Of a DNA stretch of 64,000 bases, positions 26,101 to 37,600 are shown piece after piece. Under the pieces are notes generated by a model, which searched no databases, had not been told where the DNA came from, and saw only the letters and a program-made list of their open reading frames with translations. Each line of letters starts with the position of its first letter. The first letter of the stretch is position 1. Both the position numbers and the translations under genes were made by a program. Source of the DNA: Todiramphus chloris collaris (lineage: Eukaryota > Chordata > Aves > Coraciiformes > Alcedinidae); NCBI GenBank assembly GCA_025345505.1, contig JANVCC010000020.1, positions 51,323,523-51,387,522 on the forward strand, in the 5' to 3' direction.

Positions 26101-27152
26101 AAAACTAGTGCAACCATTAGAGCAACCTTTCAGAGTATGGTGAGCCGCCTGCATTTGTTTCAGAGGGGTTTGAACACTGATGTCTCTGGACTACTTCACA
26201 GCCACTGCTCATCACAGGTGAGCAAGATATGGGAGTGGAATTATTTAAGGTAGGATTTCAAATTTCCATTTGTTTTCTCACCCCCAAATACCTCCTCCCT
26301 GCCCCTCCCCCCCCCAACCAAAAAAAGTGTTTGATTGAAGGTGCATCACATATTTCCCTCTCCTGCTGGGACAGGGAACAAAATAATGAAGTAAAGCACT
26401 CTACATTAAAGGTGTTTATGTACTTTCTAGCCTGCTTAGAAATCAAACAGAGATTCTCTAATATGTGATCTGCTTTTCATTTGTGCATAAAGTTTAATTG
26501 TTCTTCAAATTAAAACACAGATCAGGAACCAAATTTTAAAGAAACTACACCACCAGATGAGAAATGTCAGATGTCATTTCAATATTGGCAGCTGAACATT
26601 TGAGCCTCCAGATGCCTTCCAAAAAAAAAAAAGTGTCTAGGTGTTTCCTCCCTTATTCACCCATACATCCAGTGTTGTTTATGCTCGCTGCAGACCAGTC
26701 ACAAGATAATGAGAATCTCACTCTATCCACTAGGGAGACAGAGCTCCCGACAGATCTGTCGGGACGGTCCCAAAACCACCACCCAAAATCATCATTCAGC
26801 AGCATCAGAACAGGAATCTGGAGCCTGAATCAGATTGGTTGCTTGGCAGTTACCTAAGAGATGAGTGTGTCTCTTTCCATGTAGTATGTCGCTGACAAGT
26901 GATGTAAGAGAGCAATGATAAATCCATTTATATCACATACTAATCAAATGAAAAGGGTAATGTAGAAGTACAGGATCTGGAGAGATGTGGTGAACCTGGA
27001 CACAGACTAGATGCAGTAGTGCACAAAGAATTTTTTTGTGCAAGTGTTGCAGGAGTTGTTAAATCTTTATAACCAGCTTGGTGGAAAATATGGTCTTTAA
27101 TATCAAAATAGTGACCGCAAAGCAGGCAGAGAGAGATAATGCACCCTATGCA
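23101..27152. other. Intergenic DNA downstream of SPTLC3
   Basis: No supported gene. It contains two diverged copies of a 42-base block (24047-24088 and 24371-24412), a short TTG microsatellite near 24324-24338, extra AATAAA hexamers (24347 and near 25487) that could serve longer SPTLC3 transcripts, and a C-rich stretch near 26281-26320. Open frames are short and unrecognisable. Confidence 0.7.
24047..24412 (+). repeat. Two diverged direct copies of a 42-base block
   Basis: 24047-24088 and 24371-24412 both begin CTTTAAGAAT and end ATCAAATGTC. They match at about 33 of 42 positions without gaps by eye. Only the two ends of this interval are the repeat; the 282 bases between them are unrelated. 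Confidence 0.6.
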
Positions 27153-28066
27153 TTACTCCACTTTGTTTATGAATAGAAGGCAGGGTAGACAGGGTGCCAT
27201 AGCAGATATCCCTGATACTTGGCATTTCACAGATCCTTTTTGGAGAGCAAATTCTGCCAGATGCTGTGCCAAGGCCAACAAGTAATAATTGTAATCAATG
27301 TACCTGAGCTCAACAGCTTGTACTGCAGGGGTAACCAGGTTTGCAGTAATGCTTGAGCCACCATCTACAAAGAACAGGGCTGATGCTGAAATTTGTGCAG
27401 AGTTTCTTCCATAAACAGCCATGCACAGGCATACTGATGATTGCGATGTCCTCAATGGACATCATTGCTGGGATGTCACCACCACTGGCAATGGCTGTGT
27501 AATGGTGACAACTGCCTGTGCTGGTCTGTCAGTTGTAACTGATGTGGCTTCAGGACAAGCATGACGGTCTGTCCTCTTCTTTGCAGATACCGAAGCACAT
27601 GACCTGTAGGTCACTCCAGCAGATGAGTTTCTTTCTGGCAAATCAGCTCAACCAGAAGATGTAGCCATGACAGCAAGACACTGTGGGAAGTCTGCAAAAT
27701 CGATTCCCACAAGTAAGTCGAGTACTTGCAGTAACAGACAGAGAAATTTTGATACGTGTGATATGGAGTAATGGTGCCAGATGTGATGAGTGAAGCTTGA
27801 TCTTCTATGACCTCCACTGAAATTGTCTCAAAGAATTTACTATGAACATGAACTGACTCCAGTATCCTGAGAATGGACCAAGGTACATGTATCCTCCATA
27901 ATACTGATCTCTCATGCCATGAAGTATGAAGCACCATCATGTTTGTTGCCCTTATCTTTGGTAGCTCCATTTCCACTCCCAGCACAGCAAACAGCAAGTC
28001 AGAGCACAGAATCATAAAGTAGACAGCTAAGTCTCTTAGGCTCCAGTATGACTCTCTGTACGCCAT
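27153..28066 (-). pseudogene. Possible decayed coding remnant, family uncertain
   Basis: Two longer-than-background minus-strand frames, 28066-27611 (151 codons) and 27455-27153 (100 codons), occur in an AT-rich desert. Between them an open stretch containing P-L-P-V-V-V-T-S-Q runs into a stop in the same frame as the second. Hydrophobic patches such as V-L-L-S-W-L-H-L-L-V-E-L and Y-Y-L-L-A-L-A-Q-H-L-A-E-F are present. By eye, with one or more frameshifts, segments such as S-G-Y-W, F-I-V-N-S and L-A-E-F vaguely recall four-transmembrane MS4A-type proteins, but this is weak. No splice sites, start context or poly(A) tail confirm a gene. Chance open frames are a real alternative. Confidence 0.2.
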
Positions 28067-31000
28067 GGCAATACAGTAAGTTTTTCTTCACGCAGACTGG
28101 CTTTTGCTGTGCTGCAGATAGCCTCTTGTCTGAAGCAGGTTATTTATCTGTTGACCTCTCCAGCAGCTGTTCTGGAATAACACAGAAGTGATGAAATAAG
28201 TGGGGACATTTCAAAAGCATAGCTTCCCCTGTGTGTTTCCTGGAGCTTGCTCTGACACAAGTATCCTCTGTGTGTCCTACTCTACCCTTGTTGTTACCAC
28301 ACAAACCTCGTGATGACTTGGCTCCCTGCATTGTACAAAAACTGTTTTGCACGTTGCTGGGGATCCTACTTTCATGTGGGAGCCGCTTTTCAAAAAGCCC
28401 TAACATCAAGGATGCAGTAACTCGCAGACAGAGTAGTGAGAAGAGGCATGATATTTTTCATAGTTCCTAGACCAATGTATTTACAATTTTGGTATTTCCC
28501 AGTGTGCAGAACAGCCTGATATAAACTCTCTAGCTCCCACTGCACTCTCCATTTTTTTTTTTTTTAAGTTACTCAGCAAACCACCATAGCCTATGGACCA
28601 GAGCTCTAAACTGGGTGCAAGAGACTCATTTTTGATCTCTCTCTGCTCTGCTAAAAAATTGCAGATGAGATACATTAGTGTTCCTTGCCTCATTTTTATT
28701 CCTTTGTAAAACTGATAGTGATCCCAATTTATTTGTAAAACACTAAGTTGAATTGATAAGAAGAGCTGCAAAAGAGATGAGTGTTGTTATCATCTGAGAG
28801 ATCATTTAATTTCTACATCTCAGAACTTCTCTGTTAATCCTGTAAAAGTCACGAGTACTCTGTTTACCAGACCTAGTGTGCAAGACAGTACAATGACGAA
28901 GACTAATTATAAATCATAGAAAAAAAATCTGGAAAACAGATTCTTATAATGTTTCCATTCTGTGCAGGCTTTGTCAGTATCTTACTACAATGATGCCAGT
29001 TGGATTAGGAAGCTTTTTAAAATCTGAATTTATCTTTTCAAAGATTTGTAACCAAGCCTTTCCAGTTTGTTAAAATGTAATTAGTGTCTGCTTGTTAATA
29101 TGATGTTCATTGATTTTTAAAGTACACAGACTTCAAAGCTAAAAATAAATAAATAAAAAGAGAAATAATTCAAACCAGAGTGGAACAGCTTGGACAGTTT
29201 TACTCTTTTGCCAGGATCCCAAAGCTGTTGTGTTCAAACAATGCCACAGTTTGAGTGGAAATGTGAAGATTAAATCCAAACCCTGCATGTCAGCTTTTTT
29301 GCAAATGACTATCCAGGATTTCAATAAAATGTCTCACCACAACAGATCATGTTGCAGGGATTTTTATTGCTTAACAGCTTGTGATAGTCTCCTGTTTCTC
29401 TAACTTGTTATAAACCAATGCACCTAGCACCTACTAAGTATCAGTGGAATTTTGGTACCTAATTCCATTAGGCTCCTTTGAAGAGTAATTTGAAATGGAA
29501 AAAAGAGGCAGTGGGTTCACAAATGTGATGGATGGTTACAGAATCTTTCAGTTGCACCTCATTTTGGTGTGGCATGTGACAGAAGGTACGTAATTATGAA
29601 ACATAATTTGACAGCGGTTATGAAGGAAACAATTCAAGCACTAAAGAGGCAAGTGTGGGTAACCTGAAATTCAGACAGGACTGACATGTGATTGAGGAAT
29701 ATCCTGAGGAGACAGCCGAAGCAACACTAGAGAACAACACCTTCTGACACAAAAGGCCTGGAGAACAGAAAGATGGGAAAGGATATCCGTGGGAGAACCC
29801 TACCCAAGTGCAAGAGAGAGGATGAAATGAGCTAGTGCAGAAGAGATGAAGCTAAGCAACAAATTTGTTCAAGTGGAGAAGGAAAACAATTCAGAGACAC
29901 AGAAGAAAGGAAGGGAAACTACCCCTCAAAGACAAAATGACAAGACAGTGGAGACAGGACTGAGACTCCACAGGGAAGAATGAAGGGGGAAAGAAAAGAC
30001 AGACTTATTTTCAGAGAAGTAGGAGGGGAGATCCCACCACACTAGTATGACATAGGTATCCTTGACTGGCAGACAGGTCCCTTGATTGCTTAGAACAAGG
30101 GAGGAACAATGTGGAGACAAAAAGCAGAGAGATGCCTTATTCTTTCATAGCAAAGAATGGTAGATGTGAACCAGTGGCAAAGAAAATAAGTAAATCTGAT
30201 GGAAACAAGGATTGTCTTGTACTCAGGGCAAGTGATACTGTGGAAACATGTCAAGAACAACTCCAACAGGGAGAGGACAGTGCTTAAAGATACAAATGCT
30301 CTGGTAGGTTTTCCACAGAATGGAAATGAAACAATTTCCCAATGAAAAATGATAAAGTAATAAAAAATTATCTATTTCCTTAGAACCAGCTCTGTGAAAG
30401 AAATTTGGGCCTGTTTGATCACTGAGAGGCAAACAACTAAAGCAGATCCTTCTCTGAGGGTGGTCTCCATTTGGCCATTTGTGATACTAGCCTTCCAGGA
30501 CCAAAATTGGCAACAGTGAGTAAAGCCAGCTTTCAAGTGTAAAATAAGGACGAATGGGCACAAGAGCCCTGGCTGATTTTCATGCTGAGTTTTAACAGAT
30601 GGGAAAAGAAATATCTTGGTAGTGAATATAGTATAGGACAATGGACCTCAAAAGAAAAAAGTCCCACTGACAGAAAAGTATTCATTCTGTGCTGGTCCCA
30701 ATATATGAAGATTCTTTTTTCTAAAGGTTTTGAAATTGCCATTCACTTTGTAATTGCAGACTTACTGTGTGATGCCATCCATGGTGAGCGCAGAAGGAGG
30801 TCAGCTGTGTGATAACATCTAAGCTTTGATTTCTGTATTGTATACAATGTATGTGTTCTGGTCTCTTTCTGTTCTTTGAAAATCAAGGGGCCACCTAAGT
30901 TTTAAAACAGCTTCATAGTCATGCCACACAGTACTGGCAGGAGATGTAGTCAGTGAAAACACTTTCCCAAGTGGTAAAAAAGAAAGAGGAAAGGATGACA

Positions 31001-32220
31001 GAAATCATTGAGTTCAGGATCACCTAGTCACTTTAGAAACTGCTGTTTGTAGCAATCTCCCAATCTGAGTCTTGGTTAGTCAACACAGGAGGATGTAGAC
31101 ATGGCTTGATTTAAACTGCTTCAGTAGTAAGTCTTCATTACCTTGGTTCACTTTGACTTAACCAAGGGCATAGATAAAAGCATCTCTGTAGACAGACAGT
31201 AGATAGAAGATCCTAAATAGAAGCAAAGTTTAGGCAACGGTAACTTTCAGAAAAGGGATGATGTTGATGACCACGAGGGAGCAGCAACTGCTTTCTTTGA
31301 TACTTCTGAAGCCAACAGGGATATTTGTCCATGGATGCAGCACACTGAATGCATTTAAGTCATCTGTATAAGTTTAAATCACCAGCAGCTATAGTAGCAT
31401 AGTAGACAGTGAGGAGTGGAGAGCTCAGAAGTTTTGAATGTGGAGTCAGGATCTTCTCTGAGTCAAATTTTATTTTAAAAATTGTCTTAAGGATTCACAT
31501 TTTAGCAGTGACACCAGGGGGGAGTCTTGGGGAAGAGGAGCTGGTATGGAGAATGCTCTTGATCCAGCTGGTTAAGTAATCCTCTCAATCTGGGTATAAG
31601 GAATAAACTCAGATCCTGTAGATACAGGAAAAGTGGCAAAGAAAAATAAAGCTGTGGAAAGAAAGCAGAGGCATGAAGTGAGAACTGTGAAATGTCAACC
31701 TGAGAGAAATGGTGCAAAGGTAATGAAAACAAATTGTAATGGTTCTGTTGGCTACAAAAACGGAAGCAAAGAATTGAGTCATGATGCAGTGAAGTTGGAG
31801 AATTTGCTGCATATGGCAACAGCAAAAAAAGTCAAAGATTTGGCTATGAATGTGCTCTGAGGAGCCCAACATGGTGACAGAGGTGTGATACAGCATTGGC
31901 TGGGCTGCCCTTGAAATAGGACCTGCAGCACTGAGACACATACAGAGAAAATGAGCAAGAAATCAAGAAAAGCACAAGGCAATGTTGGAAAGACATAAAA
32001 TAATTAGGGGAAAAGGAGATAGCGTGGATCCAAACACCCTAAAATTCAATGATACCGAGGAACTGAAGACCTATAAGGGTGCTCGAGAGCTTGCTTAGGC
32101 AACATACAATGAAAAATAGCCCATAGAAGAGGAGCTGTAAGGTGGGTCACAATCAGTCAACAAAGGATTAGGTAACACACTCAAGGGAATAAAGTAGGGA
32201 TAAAGTGATGCTAGGTGTAG

Positions 32221-32280
32221 GGGATTGGGTTTGAGGACCTACAAGGCTCTGTCCAGCTTAATCACCTATGGTTCCATGGA
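32221..32280 (+). mobile_element. Probable 3' tail of a CR1-like LINE
   Basis: The sequence GGGATTGGGTTTGAGGACCT, then AAGG-CTCTGTCCAGCTTAAT and a C-TATGGTTCCATGG ending, follows the usual avian CR1 3' pattern. In that pattern a T-GGAGGACCT block leads into a CCTTCCAACxT-like block and terminal octamers of the ATTCTATG type. It is diverged, and no reverse-transcriptase frame is visible upstream, so it is a 5'-truncated old copy at best. Confidence 0.4.
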
Positions 32281-32935
32281 GACAGCAATGAAAGACCTGT
32301 ATTGTCTCTCTCAGAACTAATTTCGTTAGGTATGGGCTTAGGTCACGTATTACAAATAGGTCTCTTTTATGTAGGATTCTAATTTGCAGTGATTGATGGT
32401 TTCATTAAAACATCATCACTGAAATGGACAAGAATTTTCTGTTTAAAAATAAATAAATGATGACAGAAACAGCAAAAAGAGCCTTCTGCTTTTCTTGTTG
32501 ATTCTCCCTGAAGCTTAATATGGTTCATGAGACTGCTTGGTGGGAGAGAGAGGAGACAGGATAAGAAAGGATTAATGAGATATATCAGCATTTCATCTAG
32601 ATCTTTGGCTACCTAGTTGCTCTTAAATTCTACCTCCCTGTATCTTTGTTTTTCTGAACGTCACGTAAGCAGCATTCCAATGCTGAGTAATATTTATGCT
32701 GTGATCTCCCACTTGGTCTGGAAAAAGCACGTGGCCAGAGTCCCAGGTAACTATAATTGAGCTTAATTGTACAGATGTAAGCAGAGTTGCACTTGAAGAT
32801 CCAGGCCTCTGGACTACTGCTTGTACAGCTGTGCTGTCTTTTTAAAGCCAAATTAGTTGGTATAGAAAGATTTTCTCCCCAGAATTTGGCTGCCATCCTT
32901 GTGTGACTGTATGTTATATTTTCAAGTAGATCCCA

Positions 32936-33001
32936 TGGGCCAGATTAATTGTAGTACTCTACTGATGTCAGTGATGTTACCCCAAGTGTGAATTTGGCCC
33001 C
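32936..33001. repeat. Ancient palindromic dispersed repeat, second type
   Basis: A 66-base element bounded by TGGGCCAGATTA and GAATTTGGCCCC, which form a 12-base imperfect terminal inverted repeat. The interior has an ACTGATGTCAGTG palindromic core and a GTTACCCCAAGTGTG segment. It has the same architecture as the 19936/42922/51496 family but a different interior. Confidence 0.55.
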
Positions 33002-34579
33002 ATTGTTCGAAGGCTAATAGAGATTTTTTTAAATGAAAGTGGATCATAAAATATTCTCAGATTGTCATCTGGTCTTGCTTATAGTAATTATCCTTTCCCG
33101 GAGCTGAGTAGTAAAGAAAATATTCATATTCTCCAATGTCTGGGATAAATTGCAGTGCTTGTTTGCTGCAGCCCAAGACACAAAGCTATGGACAGAAACT
33201 GATATATTTGCCCATGGGTGTCCGGACAGAGTTAGCCACTTTCTTCATAGGAGAAGCTGCATGGCAAAGGCTTTTTAAAGGTATCTAGTATTGGTGTACT
33301 ATCGGTGCAACACATTGATTTTCACTGGCTTTTTGTACTTTAGCAGGAAACTTTTCTGGCAACAAATGCATCAAGATAACATTAAATTCCACCTTTTGAT
33401 ATTAATGGAGGCAAAAGACATGTTCTTTTTAACAGGTTTCCATTTTTTCAAAATCATATCTGTAAGGCTTGCCAGCATATTTTTGATGACAGCTTGCAAC
33501 CAGTTAGGTCAGAGAAGATGTAGGATGTGATTACAGTAAAATTATCTGAAGAGTTATTACAGACGGTTCCTTACAACTGATGTGAATAACACACATGAGC
33601 GAAAGCGCAGTTGGGATTCCACAGTTACCATTTTGGAGAGGCAGGATGGCTACCTCTGCCTAGCCACTGGTGGACTGCGTTCACTGTGCATCACAGCTAG
33701 TGCACCCAAAGTTCTGTGAAGTCTTTGCAGAAATGTCAAGAACCAGAGGAGTCTGGCTGAAAACTGTGTCACTGTTCATCTCAATCTTTCTGTGACAAAT
33801 TTGAGGAACACCAATGAAAAATCTTAAGTGAATATAAGACATGTCTGGCAACACCATATAAGGAGTAGAAGGAACTCTACAGGGCATAAATTTATTCATA
33901 ACAAACCTTAAGGTGCAAAGTCTGCAGATGGAGCTCTCCATCCCTCTCTAAACCACTGGAACTCCTCACATACTCCTGTTGACCAAACCTTTTGGTTAAT
34001 TTTATATTGCCATGGAATAGACACTGAAGAGGAATGTTCTTGATTTACAAAAAGGCATCAAATAGTTTAAGACTTTCACCTCCTGAATAAATGCTTAAAG
34101 AAACAGGTGTGAAAATGAAGGATGTGGTATTGTCTCTCAAGCTTAGGAATCAGTCTCTGTAGGTGCATTTGAGGCTTCATCTGGGGAAACCAACTTTCAG
34201 AGTCCACAAGAACTTAAATACAGTTCATGGTGCAGAATGAACTCTTTCTATCTGAGCTCAGTGGTCACTACCGTAACGCAGTCCAGCAGGGTATCTGGCC
34301 CTCTGGATGTTTAATGAAGAATAAAGACTGGTTCTACCTTTGTGGTGCTGAGAATGAGAGTTATTCTTGAAAGAGAAATGCTGATATTGGATCAGCCCTA
34401 AAAGTAGTGGTGAAAGCTATTCTGTTATTATGCAATTCTCTTTTCTTTCTGTTGTGAGTAGGGGTGGAAGAAAATGCACAGAGATTGACCCTGTGCCTAT
34501 GTAAGCAGTGTATCTGTGAAAACCATACTTCTTGATGAAAGGAAAATAACATCCCAGGCAAACAGATATGATGTACCCT

Positions 34580-34606
34580 AACAACAACAACAAAAAAAAA
34601 AAAAAA
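34580..34606 (+). repeat. ACA repeat running into A15
   Basis: A short ACA microsatellite (34580-34591) continues into 15 A residues (34592-34606). It could be a retrotransposition tail or simple slippage; I see no retrocopy immediately upstream. Confidence 0.8.
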
Positions 34607-37600
34607 GACAAGCAGGATCCCTAGCTATGTTTTTTTGGATTTTGTTTTTTGTCTGCTTTTTTGTCACAAGAAAAATGAGGGAAAGCAACTGAATCTGCTG
34701 TATCTTTCCTGAAAATCTATGGGGAGTTTTTTAAGGATAGATTATTAACCAGAAGGGTCTCTCCTGATGGATTTCTCCTAATTTGATATCAATGTCTAAG
34801 TACTCTTTTTCCTCCAGAGTTAAGGATCTGATTTTAGATGGTTTCAGTGTCAAAGACAGGTAGAATTTTCAGTAAAATAAATTTCTCTCCAGTGTATCTA
34901 GGAGAAATGTCAATTGGACATAGCTGCATGCATTTCTGGGCATACTTCATGCTGTTCCTCAGAGATGTATCTACTGACTGTTCCTTCTGGGTGTCTAGAA
35001 ACTCCCTTTCTTTGCAGTCTTATCTGTAAGGACTTCAGAGAGCACTCTGTGACATCAGCGCAACTCTACTGTCCCATTAAAAAGGCTCCAAGTATGCACA
35101 GCCTCAAAATATACAAGTGTGAAGGAGGATACAGTTCATTTACTGTGGCAAGGAAAAGCCAAAGAACATTTGTCTCTGAGCCTTTAAAATTAGATTGAGA
35201 AAAAAATAGGAAAAATATGTCTGCTGTCAAAGACTGTCTCCTAGTGATGCCTCCATGCAGTGATATTCTCCTGAAGGATGAATAGTTGTCTCCTTTTTTA
35301 ACAGCTGTGGTGATGCCTTGTTACCCTTAAAACTGGTTGAAGCTGGAGTGAAGATTTCCTAGTGAAACTCAAAGCCAGGTAAAGCTGCCTACTTTGGGAC
35401 GTCTAATAAAATCCTGCAATTCAGGCCAGTTCTGCTGCTATTTACAAACAGTGGCATGAACACGAGAAATTTTCTGTAACGGGTCGAAACCAGTTAGTAC
35501 TTAGTAATGAAATATCATCCTGCTACTGCAGTCAGTGCCCCTCAGTAATTTGACACTGGAGATTTTAGATGGATGTAGATAGCAGTTCTAAGTGAGATGA
35601 ATACATCCGAATCAAAACCAGGACAGGTTACTAACCCACAGAAACAAATTCTGTCCATTTCCATACTGATCTGGTTGAAACCAATTGTTAAAATGTTGTT
35701 TCCAAGCTTCAAGGCTAAGATTTTATTTTATGTTTTCTCTTGCTTATAACAGTCTGTACTTCATATCAACACCTCCCCTTACTTCATAAAGTACTACAGA
35801 AATTCCTGAGAGCTAGAACTGACCAACTTTCACCATATTAGAAGGACAAAGGAGGTGATACCCTTCTCCCAGACTCTTCAAGTAAATATAGGCCAGTTAA
35901 ACTGATGTCCATTTGGAGACAACTGCAAGAAAATAAGATATGAGCAAAATAGTTGACGTATAGTTAAAGAGATGGTAACATAAATGACACCAGTTAGCAC
36001 AGTTCTGTTAATAAACATGACAGTACAAAACAGTTTTAAAATGTCAAATGGAGCATGTATTAAATGAGTAGACTGATATAACAGGAGGGTATTTTTATCA
36101 AGGTTCTGCAATTATTTGTTTTTTCCTCCAGGCTATTCATTGTTGTTACCAAGGATCTGAAATTTAAAAAAAAAAATGCTGCTGGAAAAGTTTTAGATAT
36201 GTCATAGTGGTAAATAAACAAGGCAGGTCAGGTAGGTGAGGAGAACTGCAACACTTGGTAAACTAGACTTCTCTGAACACGTGTTTTAAAACAGTAAAAT
36301 GCAAGGTCATACGTTTGAGAACAATGACTTACAGATGACAGTTTACATCTTGGAAGCAGTGACTGTTAAAGCCTTGTCCCAGATACAGGCTGTGGACATT
36401 GTCAATACCTACATGCAGACAGATTAAATCCAATCCCAGCCATTCTGAAATCTGTTTGTGTTAAATCTATATAACTGGTTGTTTTGTTAGCCAGGCCATT
36501 CACAGCTCAGCCACTGTGCAGACTTCAGTGAAAATTTGCCTGCTTGGGACAATTTTTCCACATTTTCCCACTAGCTGGCAAAAGGCAGAAATTACTTGAT
36601 TTTGAACTTAAAACTTTTTTGGTTCTTCCCCCTCTGAAATGCCTTATGATCTGGAGTGAATATCCTGCCTTTGTGAACATTGCCAGTTATCGCAAAATTA
36701 CCTGATGAGTGGTCTAGTTTTAGGGCATCTCTGCCAGTTTTAAGTGAAGAAACAAGGCCCACTGGAAATCAGAGTGTTCAAAACATTGCTAAAGATCTGC
36801 TGGATAGATGGTGATGTTGGATTATCAAGATCACTCTTGCATTATTGAAGCTCATAAAACCTTCAAGACCAAGCAGCTGAGATTGTTCTTCCTTCTACAT
36901 AAGAAAGAATTTGTCAAGCATACAAATGGTAAGATATGTCAGGATTAAGGTTACCTGTGCAAACTAATTTTCCCCATCAGTGGGGATTAAGATAGCTTCT
37001 CACTGCGTGACTGCTCAATATCAGACTAGCATGACTGCTCAATAGATTTTCCCATAGGTCCCCTACATTAATGTTTTTCCATTTGCGTTATTTTTGATAC
37101 AGGCTCCTAAGTGCCACATGACTCCTGAAAATGCAACATGAGCTGAAAGTTGCTGGGATGCTCTTGGAAAACATTATTTCATCGAGCCATCACCAAGTAG
37201 GTAAGCTGCCAAAAATGATTATCTGCTAGTTTGTTGGATATATACCACATGCAGGGAGCCAGAAGGGATTTCCTTACCCTCTTGGACTTCCAACCCTCCT
37301 CCATATAACACCAAGGAGGTATTTCAAAAGCTGAGTAGGATGGAGTGGGAAGAGAGAGGGCTAGCAGTGATGGTGACTATGCTACAGGATTGGAATAGGC
37401 CACACTACGATGATGGGTGGTAGGAGGTTTGGTCTTCAGCCCATAAGCAGAGGGCTCAGTAGAAGCAGCCTGTTACAGTGCATTTTGCTGACCATTCCCA
37501 TTAACGACAGGAGAAGCTGCAACACACTGCAATAGTGACAATCAGGCTGTTTCTATGGAGGTGGTTACTTGTGGCCTGTGGGCACAAATTTTACTACACA

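Noticed and set aside
31633..31860. Lysine-rich 75-codon frame as a small gene
   Set aside because: No domain recognised, no splice or promoter context, and a longer frame on the opposite strand overlaps it.
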